This document shows, in pieces, positions 54,756-64,000 of a stretch of 64,000 nt of DNA (its first letter is position 1; each line of letters starts with the position of its first letter). Origin of the DNA: Gossypium raimondii (taxonomy: Eukaryota > Streptophyta > Magnoliopsida > Malvales > Malvaceae); contig NC_068570.1 in the NCBI RefSeq assembly GCF_025698545.1, forward strand, positions 55,075,924 through 55,139,923, written 5' to 3'. Below the pieces are notes generated by a model. It was given only the letters and a program-made list of their open reading frames with translations, did not search any database and was not told the DNA's origin. The position numbers and the translations under genes are program-made.

Positions 54756-55084
54756 TAAATTTAAGACCATTTTACCAATAAATGCCTATTTCCAACTTTA
54801 TTTACGGAAATGAGCTACTTTTTTCATTATTTACCGAAATAGGCCGAAAACACCAAAACGTGTCCACGTAGGAGCTATTAGGGGTACATTCTAGCAAAGC
54901 GCGTCCACATCAGCACGTTTTGTGCTGACATGGTAAAATTGCTCCCTCAGGGACGCATTTTACTGGAATTTCCTCTAAAAACGCTTCTACGTGGATGCAT
55001 TTTGGTATTTTTGACCCATTTCGGTAGATAATGAAAAAAGTGGCTTATTTCCATAAATGAAGTTGGAAAATGGTCTAAATTTAA
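54756..55084. mobile_element. Fold-back MITE-like element, ~329 bp
   Basis: The left arm (aaatttaagaccattttacc, then ccaactttatttacggaaat, then gtgtccacgtaggagc) is matched in inverted order by the right arm (gcttctacgtggatgcat, then ccataaatgaagttgg, then aaaatggtctaaattt). Arms are over 100 bp each around a GC-richer loop. It lies upstream of UPF2. Confidence 0.8.
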
Positions 55085-56547
55085 AATATTTTAAACACAA
55101 TAATCATATAATAAAATAGCTGCATGTATTCCTTAAAAAAAAAAAAAAAGCTGTACGTATTAGGCGTACCAAAAACGCATCATTCTCAATCTATAAGGAA
55201 AAAGAAATAAAGGTTCCCAAACCCTAAAATTGGGTCCCACAAAGTTCCAATACGGACTCAAGTTCGACCCGATATCCGATTTCGAGCCCCTTGGCTTTGA
55301 AGAGCAAAGCTTCACTTTATTTTTTATTTTTATTTTCTCGGTTCTTCTTCAAAAAACAATTCGGGTTGGCTTCCAGAAAAAATTTCTTCCAAGGCCTCAT
55401 ACACACCTCCCTTCCCTTCCTCTCTTTTTTTCTTTACTTTTATCATTCTTAGCTTCTTCCCCGAATTTTCAGGTCAAACCCTAACTCTCCCTCTTTCCAT
55501 CTCTCTAAGATCCACGGAAATTTTAACCTTCTTTTTTTTTTAAAAAAAAAAATCAGATTGAATTTTTGCATATGTCTATGATTTGAGTGAACTACGAGCC
55601 TATGATTTGAATTTTTTTAACGATTTAGTATTATCATCATTACTATGAAATGCTTTTAATTGGTCCACTGAAGTTGTAAGTGAGAAGATTTGGAACTTTT
55701 AAGATAGGTTATAGGAGTAATTATGTGAATTTTCTTTTCTTCTCTTTGTTTTTAGTTATCAGTTGACAATTTATTTATCTTTCTTGTTTGGAAAGAAGTT
55801 ATAAGGAAAGGAAGGATAAGAATTTTGATTTCATTTTTAGTTGTCCGAGATTAGGAAAGTGGTAAAAAGGGGGAACTGTGGTTTTAGAAATCTGATTATA
55901 AAGCATTTGTTCTGTATTCTTTCTATGATTTAGCGCATGTATTTTGAATGGTTAGGAATTGGTTTTCTTCGTGTTTACATGCTGTTAATTGTTGGTGAAG
56001 GAGGACTAGTGCTTCAGTATCTTGGGTCCTTTTTAGAGGATTTCTGGTTCTTTTAGTTTTCCCTAAGGTTTTTCTGTATTTGAATGCCTTTGGAGGATCA
56101 TATCTGCATGCCAACGTCTGGATATGATTTGGACACGGGTGTTGGACATAGATATTTCAAGTAAAATGAGGAGTCAGAGCAACACAGATTTACCAAGTAG
56201 TAATTGAAACTAAATTGTGTTATGGGGTTGAATACCTTGTTTGTGCAACATAGCTAGGGGGTACTAATGCTAGCTGAGGTTGTGATATTTAACATGGAGG
56301 AGAGTTATTTATATCGGTACTACCTCAAAATGCATTACTCTGGAAAACTTAGAAGAAGATCTTGTTAGTTGGTATTTTTGTTTTTTTTTTCCATGCTATG
56401 TTCGAGTATTGCTTCTTTAACTATTGTTATAACACTTTTTGAAGGTTCTGTTTAGCTCCTTATTATTCATAATTTTAGTGTGTGTTTCTTGATTATTGAT
56501 AAATCAGTTTATTTTTACAGGGATTATTGTGGCTATAAGTATATGAG
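55085..56547 (+). promoter_or_regulatory. UPF2 promoter, 5' leader and leader intron
   Basis: A telo-box-like aaaccctaaaattggg at 55219 and C/T-rich sequence mark the probable leader (about 55200-55470). A leader intron probably runs from about 55472 (cag|gtcaaa) or later to the acceptor tttttacag ending at 56520. A partial fold-back repeat copy lies inside it at 56072-56190. Confidence 0.5.
56072..56190. repeat. Fold-back repeat copy, right half (UPF2 leader intron)
   Basis: It contains tttggaggatcatatctgc, gatttggacacgggtgttgg and gaggagtcagagcaacacag. The left end is not recognisable. Confidence 0.55.
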
Positions 56548-58360
56548 ATGGATAACCAAGAGGATGAATCTCGGGCTGGAGGTGAACACCATGGAAAACA
56601 AGATGATGAGGTAAGATTGATGGCCTGGTTAATTTCATGTGAATGGATGAAAAAGGTTTACTGTCTGGTCATTTGTCCTTTTCCTTGGAGTGGTTTTTCT
56701 TCATAAGAAGTTACTTTGATATGAAACACATATATGTTTTGTTCCAATTGCAGGAAGCCGTTGCACGTCTTGAGGAAATTAAGAAATCTATTGAGGGAAA
56801 AGTGGCTCTTCGTCAAACCAATTTGAATCCTGAAAGGCCTGGTTAGTAAATTTTACCACATTTTGGGGGTTTTGTATGGTTATTGCTGGTTATGGAAATG
56901 GTTAAATTTTTTAACTTGATTTGTTTATTTTATAGTGATTTTAGCCAGTGCTGGAAATATTTTTGAGGAGATGTAAATGCTTATAGTTGGCCTATAATGA
57001 CTATAGCTTATAGTATGTTTAGTAACAAATAGATCAGTCCTGAGGTAAGCTTTAAGTGGCTTGTGAACTTATCATATCAGATTCTGTTGAAGGATTGAGG
57101 TTTGCATGTTAGAAACTCAGATATTGAAGCTTGTAGAGAAATTGTGTCTTAGGATTTAGAGCATTCAAATATCAAATTATTGTTATCATCATTGTTTAGA
57201 ATTTTATTTCTTTTGACCTTTTCATCCATTTCATCCATGAGATTTTTGGTTTTTTCCTGTTCTATTCTTCTTTCAACTTGAATCAACTCAGACTTTCTAT
57301 TCGGTGCCATGGGCCTATTATTGCAAATAACCAAACCATCTAAAACAATGTTCCTTTATGTTTCCTACTATGGTGCTAACTCAAGTGGACCTGATAGCTC
57401 TTTAAAGTGCTGGACAGCTGGCCCTTCTTAAGTTTTGTCCATATCCAATTCATCTGAATTGGTTGTTGTTATATATTTTATACTGGTTATCTATGGAGTC
57501 CCTTCTTATTATATAGCCACGGAAGCATTTAATATCTATCTTTTTAACATGAAATCAATTTCTATGAATATTGGTACTTAAATAACTGTCACATAAATGT
57601 TAATATTTTTTTTTCTCTTGGTTCTAGACTCTGGCTTCCTCAGGACTTTGGATTCTAGTATTAAGCGCAATACAGCTGTTATTAAAAAATTAAAGCAGAT
57701 AAATGAAGAGCTGAAGGAAGGATTGATGGAGGAGCTACGTAGTGTCAATTTAAGTAAATTTGTTAGTGAAGCTGTGTCTGCTATTTGTGATGCCAAACTT
57801 AAGAGTTCGGATATACAAGCTGCAGTGCAGGTAGCTTTCATGAATGAGTTTGGTCTACAAATTGTATGATTATATTTTTCAATACATGTTTATTTAGATT
57901 GTATGGTTATACATATTGTTTTCTCAGTTAATTTGCTATGAGGACATTGTCTTAAAAAGATCTATGTTATTTCCTATCCAGACATGCAAAGTTAATAGTA
58001 GCATTTTTTGTTTAGATTTGAAATGTGAAGTTTCTTATGTTCTCTTCAGCTGAAAATGATACGTGGTTTCACGAGCCAAACCCAAAGACTTGAATTAATC
58101 ATAGCTGTGTAAGCAAGGTGATTAAGCAGAATTTTAAATAAGAAAGAAAAAGAACCTATTCTCTTTTTGTCCAAATGGGTTGTAGTAGCTTCTTGAATCA
58201 TTATTTAGCTCCTCCAATGCCCTCGTGGGTAATTGTTGAGCTTTTGCTGGCAGACCCAAGTTTTAATGAGGATTCAATAATATAACTATTAAAATTGTTT
58301 ATTCCATACGAATCAAAGATCTATAGAGTATCCTAGTCTGGTTCCTCTTACTATTTTAAT

Positions 58361-58426
<66 letters not shown>

Positions 58427-61400
58427 CATACACATACACATTTATAATAAGCTGCCCTAGTTTATGTTAAGTATAACAGAATTTCTAGTTTGAAATTATC
58501 CATGACCTTCCCAGTTTCTTCTTATATATATTCTTATCATTTTTGGTAAGGTTGCTTGCTCAATATTTGTAAATGTGATTATGGATGTAGGCATGCATTC
58601 CTTAGTATCATTAATGATGCACATATCTATGACATCTGTATCTGCATGTGTATTAAGTTTGCTGGTTTTTTAATATTGAGTTCTCTTTCATTGCTATGAT
58701 TGATGAAGTCACCTGCTTGAAATTTTTAAATGCGTTAATGGATTATTCAGATTTGTTCTCTGCACTGATGAGAATATACTTATTAGCAACATTGTGCGTC
58801 TGTATGTTTGTTAGCTTTTTATTATACACTGAATCTTTTAGTCGTTTTAAGTTTGTTGGTATCTTACTATTGTCTATCTGTCAAAGATCTGCTCTCTGCT
58901 TCATCAAAGGTACAAAGATTTCTCACCAAGTCTAATACAAGGGCTCCTGAAAGTCTTCTTTCCTGGAAAATCTGGGGATGATTTAGATGCAGACAGGAAC
59001 TTGAAGGCAATGAAGAAGCGTAGCACTTTGAAACTTCTTCTGGAACTTTACTTTGTTGGAGTTATAGAGGACAATGGAATCTTTATCAATATCATTAAGG
59101 ATCTTACTAGCACAGAGCACTTAAAGGACCGAGATGCTACTCAGACAAATTTGACTCTTCTTGCTAGTTTTGCTCGACAAGGGCGAGTGTTTCTAGGACT
59201 TCCAGTGTCTGGTCAAGAAATTCAAGAAGAGGTATGTTGATTTTTGTTCTTTAGATGGCCTGATATTTTCATCTCATTTTATTATATGTAAAGCTATTAT
59301 GACTGTATTTCTTATTTTAGATTATTTGTAGCATTAATTTTGATAATGACAATTGATGGTTTGACATAGCTTCTGTTGGCAATTTGCTACAGTTCTTCAA
59401 GGGCCTTGGTATCACAGCGGATCAAAAGAAAACTTTTAGGAAGGCATTTAATCTATATTATGATGCTGTAACTGAACTTCTTCAGTCTGAGCATGCGGTA
59501 AGCTTTTGCAATTGAAAATATTATCTTTTAGGGGCGATAAGTCATGAGATTCTTATTTGGACTTATCTTTAGCCATATCTTGTGTCGTGTAATAAGTTTG
59601 AATGCTTGATTCTTTCATTATCCTTTGCTTTGTTTCCCACTTCCCCTAATTGATGGGGTTTTTCTTTTATAGTCGCTTCGCCAAATGGAGCATGAGAATG
59701 CCAAGATTCTAAATGCTAAAGGAGAGCTCAGTGAAGAAAATGCATCTTCATATGAAAAGCTACGCAAATCTTATGATCATTTGTACCGCAATGTCTCATC
59801 GTAAGTTGCTTTATGATGTCATTTTCATGGACTTTTTATTTAGTGGCAACTAGATTAATGGTCAATTAATTGATATCAACATTTCTGTAGTGAATATGGT
59901 ATCATTTAATTTATTCTATATATAATCATAGATGTTTATGTATAATGCCTGAACCATGATTGATGATGTTATGATTGACAATTTTATGCCTTTATTAGCA
60001 TTGAGTAATGATGGAGTTGCATTTTGATATCTTTGCTCTCTGCGGATGAATGGATGTGTGCTAAGGACCAAACATCTGTTACATAACTACCGATCAGCAT
60101 AAATATAACAGTATAATTGTGGAATTGCCACATTCATACCATAAGCATTTAGTTTTTCCATTTTCTATGTTAACAGAAAATTTTTGAAGACTGAGCCTCT
60201 TCTAATACTACCAATTGGCTTGAGTGGAACCAGTTGTACTTCTTCGCATTTCAAAACCGAAATTTTTTAACTGCTACTAGCTGTTATGTGCACTACATAT
60301 GTACTAAGATTTGTCTTTTAAAGTGTTTGTTGGGAAAGTTGCACATTTAATTTGGTAGAAACTTAGTCTTTGGATGCTCAGTGGAGAGTTTGAGATCACT
60401 TATTCTAAGGATAATATGTTTGGGATTTCTATTGTTTCTGAAGTGCAAAAGCTGGTATCTGTGATGACAACCTAAAAGAATAGATATACTGGTATGGTTA
60501 GCTTCAAGTTCAGTTCTTGAGTTTAGTGCCCCATGTGGTAAACAAAGATGATTTCTGGTAATTTCAAAGTAAGACTGTTGCTCCTGAGGTTGGAGTGATT
60601 GCTCTCATTCCTGAATTTGGAGATCTGTATCAGATTAATGGTTATCAAGAGTGTGATTGTTGGCAAAGCATAAACTGTAATTGACTTTTCTATGATTTCT
60701 TTGGATATTAAATGCTACTCAGATAATTGTAATTGCATGTATCCTGATACGGCTCTTGCATCACTGAGTTTAGGAACTAGATCCCTTATGAAATTGAGAT
60801 CCGCCTAGTACTACTCTCTCTTCCTTCTGATGGATGAGCAGTTCTATCAAGAATTGTGACATGTGCTGTTTTTGGGTTCAATTCAATGGTCTCTTCTGTG
60901 AAATTTTGTATTTACTGATATAGTTGTACAAAGTTTGAAGTGAAATAGAATTGTGATGAAGTGTTGTCCTATTTGTTTAGATCAGTGAAGAATCAGTTGA
61001 GTTATTTGTTACTTTTTTGATAAAACGTTAATTCTTTAATACTTAACGGCAACTTTATTATGTTGGAACTCTGTACCCCGGTTTTATTCGGGTCTCTTTG
61101 GTCTTGCCAAAGTCAGTGACTAACTTGTCCCCGAAAAAAAAAAAAAAGAAAGAAGAAAACAGAAGTTGGTGTTACTAAATTTGCTTGTCTAGCATGCCTC
61201 TTGCATCAGGAGTAACTTTCATATGAGGTTTTATTACTTACAAAAGAAAATCATACTTAACTGATTTTGCCTCTCTCTCTCTCTCTCTCTCTCATATTGA
61301 TCGTTCAATTATTTTAAATTATTGTATTGCAGTTTAGCTGAAGCACTTGATATGCAGCCTCCAGTCATGCCAGAGGACAGTCACACAACTAGGGTTACTA

Positions 61401-63800
61401 CTGGGGATGATGCTTCATCAACATCCGGAAAAGAGTCTTCAAACCTTGAAGCTATATGGGATGATGACGACACTAGAGCTTTCTATGAATGCTTACCTGA
61501 TCTTAGGTATGTTGTGGCCATTATTCAATTAGTTAAAAAGAGACTTCATTAATAGGGCCCTTCATTGATGGTGTTTTTGGAAATCAAAGATGTATTTGCT
61601 TGCTGTTAAGAGCATTGTGTACATGTTCTTCACAGAGCATTTGTCCCAGCAGTATTATTGGGAGAGTCTGAGTCCAAAGCAAGCGAGCAAACGTCAAAGG
61701 CACAAGAGCAACCAACTGTAAGTAGATCAAAATTTTGGACATTATTGTTAGCTCAATTAGGGTCAATTCAAAGCCAACAATTCCTTCGTGCTTTCATCTG
61801 TGGTTTTGCACTGCCAATGATACATTATCCTTTTCTGTTTTACATATTAAGTTTTTGGTTGAGTTCAAGCATCGGATACTGCTGCTTTGCTCTGACATGG
61901 AATTGCTAAAAAAGCTAAATTACAGAAATAAAAATAAGAAAAGTGAAGCATTTTGATCTGGCAAACCACAAAGGCTGAATGAATCATTTCTTAAATCCTT
62001 AGCATCCGATCTTATGCCAGAAACCTATTACTTATTTTCTTTTTTGGTGGCATGGTAGGGCAGAGAGAGTAATTTTCTGGACTTATTGATTGTTTGATTT
62101 GGTGTTTGTGTTCTGACAGAGCTGGTTTAAGACCCCTAAATAGTCCTCTCTATTTAATGTTTATCTAAATTGTTTTTTGGTTTACCTTTTAGGAATCCTC
62201 TTCTGAAGCTGATCAAAGTACACCAGTTGCACAAGATGCCGTGGACATTTCTGCAGACTCTGGCACTCTGCAAGAAGGGAAGAGTGTAGAGAAAGGGAAG
62301 GATAAAGAAGAAAAGGATAAGGAAAAAACCAAAGATCCTGACAAGGAGAAAGGGAAAGAGAAAGAGAAAGAGAAAGAGAAAGAGAAAGAAAAGGATACAG
62401 ATAAAAAAGGAGAAAATGAAAAGGAGAAGCTCAAAGGTAGTGAAGGGACAAATTTGGATGCTCTACTGCAAAGACTCCCAGGTTGTGTGAGTCGTGACCT
62501 TATTGATCAACTGACGGTAATTAAACCTCTGTTTTCAGTCCTACTGTTGAATGCCACTTTTCGATGGGGTTTTATGCAAGTCTAGAAGATTATTGAATTG
62601 TATTTAAAATTTCAGGTGGAGTTCTGTTATTTGAATTCAAAATCAAATCGGAAAAGACTTGTGAGAGCTTTGTTTAATGTACCAAGGACTTCTTTGGAGT
62701 TGCTTCCATACTACTCACGCATGGTTGCAACATTGTCAACTTGTATGAAGGATGTTCCCTCTATGCTCTTGCAGATGTTGGAGGAAGAGTTCAACTTTCT
62801 AATCAATAAAAAGGTTTGCTTCCTTACAAGTCCCCTCGTTCTCTTTGTAACTGTCTTCCATCTCTACATTCATTTCCTTTTTGCTGGTAACTGATTTCTT
62901 AAAATTGAAATTAACTGCAGGATCAGATGAACATTGAAACAAAGATCAGGAATATTAGGTTTATTGGAGAACTTTGTAAGTTCAAAATTTCATCACCTGG
63001 CCTTGTCTTCAGTTGTCTGAAGGTATGTGCAAAGCAGCTAACTGATAAATGTTGAATTCTATCCAGTTTTTGTTCCTGTGATGATACTTCCATCTCATGG
63101 GAGTTTATGAGCTTTTTGAAACAAATAGAATATAGAAATGAGGAGCAGTCAGTTTGTTGCTCTCATTTTCATTGTCTTATAATTTGTATGCCATAGATGC
63201 AAACCTGTTTCATATGCTTTCTTATTCTAATATTCTTTTTGTAACAGACTTGTTTAGATGATTTCACTCATCATAACATTGATGTCGCTTGCAATCTTCT
63301 TGAGACGTGCGGTCGTTTTCTGTATCGTTCTCCTGAAACTACCATAAGAATGGCTAACATGTTGGAGATCTTGATGCGCTTGAAAAATGTAAAAAATTTG
63401 GATCCTCGGCACAGCACACTTGTGGAAAATGCTTACTACCTATGCAAACCACCTGAAAGATCTGCACGGGTCTCCAAAGTCCGTCCTCCATTGCACCAGG
63501 TATTATTTGCTTTTTCTGTCAAATATTCTACTTGTTTTGGTGTTAAACCATTTTACTCAGTTATTTCAAACTTTTTTGCAGTACATTAGGAAATTGCTAT
63601 TTACAGATCTTGATAAGTCTTCCATTGAGCATGTGCTGAGGCAACTTCGTAAATTACCATGGATTGAATGTGAATCATATCTCTTAAAGTGCTTCATGAA
63701 GGTTCACAAGGGGAAATATGGCCAAATTCACTTGATTGCTTCTCTCACTGCTGGTTTGAGTCGCTATCATGATGAATTTGCTGTTGCTGTTGTTGATGAG
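56548..63800 (+). CDS. UPF2: Regulator of nonsense transcripts UPF2 (partial, continues past window)
   Basis: This encodes the bridging factor of nonsense-mediated mRNA decay, linking UPF1 and UPF3 on exon-junction complexes. Thirteen exons are visible: 56548-56610, 56754-56841, 57628-57830, 58887-59231, 59393-59497, 59673-59800, 61333-61506, 61636-61717, 62193-62516, 62616-62813, 62921-63022, 63248-63499 and 63582-63800. They give 761 codons in one open frame; plant UPF2 is about 1,200 aa, so the third MIF4G domain and the UPF1-binding C-terminus lie beyond the window. The first MIF4G domain is at about residues 50-270. An acidic linker follows, then a Lys/Glu repeat at about 428-470, then the second MIF4G domain from about 480 (SNRKRLVRALFNVPRTSLELLPYYSR). 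The start (MDNQEDES) has G at -3 and +4. A second ATG five bases upstream is out of frame. Confidence 0.93.
58362..58442. repeat. (ACATAT)n-type microsatellite in UPF2 intron
   Basis: About 80 bp of atacatatacatatac units drift to acacatacacat at the right end. It lies in intron 3 of UPF2. Confidence 0.9.
61271..61294. repeat. (CT)n microsatellite in UPF2 intron 6
   Basis: About 12 CT units lie 40 bp before the exon 7 acceptor, so they form part of its polypyrimidine-rich region. Confidence 0.85.
62290..62415 (+). repeat. GAAAGA/GAGAAA coding microsatellite in UPF2
   Basis: Repeated gagaaa units encode an alternating Lys-Glu run (KEKEKEKEKEKE) within exon 9, between the two MIF4G domains. 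Length variation in steps of six bases would keep the frame. Confidence 0.85.
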
Positions 63801-64000
63801 GTTTGCTTCTTGAATTTAGAACTAGTTCTTCTTGAGTTGATTTTTATTTTTCCTATATCTATGTTATCTGGGTTTTTAAAGGAATCACTACTGTATATCA
63901 TTGTGTTCTTATTTGTATGGTCAACTTTGTATTCCCTTAGCATTCACAATTTGTTTTGATTCTGTGTTGATATGGTGAGAAATGCTGGTGTGTAACTTAT
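63801..64000 (+). other. Start of the next UPF2 intron, cut by the window end
   Basis: The donor gtttgc follows VVDE at 63800, and no acceptor is reached before 64000. The sequence is T-rich, as in the other introns. Confidence 0.8.

Overview
The window is nuclear DNA from a dicot plant. Its genes are intron-rich with GT..AG junctions, it is strongly AT-rich between genes, and it carries nested plant retroelements and many small fold-back elements. The repeats look to me like those of cotton (Gossypium, Malvaceae), but that assignment rests on memory of repeat families and not on a search.

Layout. 1-1908 is the end of a truncated LTR. 2457-7005 (+) is the spliceosomal U4/U6 protein PRP3. 9557-12475 (+) is an RS2Z-type SR splicing factor, with a 5'UTR intron and a long intron inside the RRM that holds a hAT-like MITE. 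12476-19241 is a repeat block in which a 2.86 kb solo LTR splits a LINE remnant. 19242-22322 (+) is a single-exon LRR receptor-like protein. 23875-29808 is a LINE ORF1 remnant split by a complete but inactivated Ty1/Copia element with 188 bp LTRs. 32282-36600 (+) is a broken copy of a plant coiled-coil protein gene. 38642-41676 (+) is a clade-D-like PP2C phosphatase. 43489-45623 (+) is the Elongator subunit ELP6. About 46.56-53.70 kb is a decayed Mutator-like element with a transposase on + and a plant-mobile-domain (PMD) gene on -, facing each other, with an LTR-like insertion between them. 56548-63800 and beyond (+) is the NMD factor UPF2, cut off by the window end.

Function. Four of the intact genes are housekeeping RNA or translation genes: PRP3 and RS2Z (splicing), ELP6 (tRNA wobble modification) and UPF2 (mRNA surveillance). 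The PP2C and the receptor-like protein are signalling genes. All genes recognised as functional lie on the + strand. They are independent eukaryotic transcription units, and I see no operon-like or co-regulated cluster.

Exon coordinates were read by hand from splice signals, reading-frame continuity and family resemblance. Every multi-exon model keeps an open frame across all junctions: 762 aa for PRP3, 305 for RS2Z, 378 for PP2C, 251 for ELP6 and 761 visible for UPF2. The most unusual items are the composite MULE/PMD element, a fold-back repeat family found repeatedly in introns, a Copia element with TA..CA LTR ends, and an overlapping upstream ORF at the start of UPF2.
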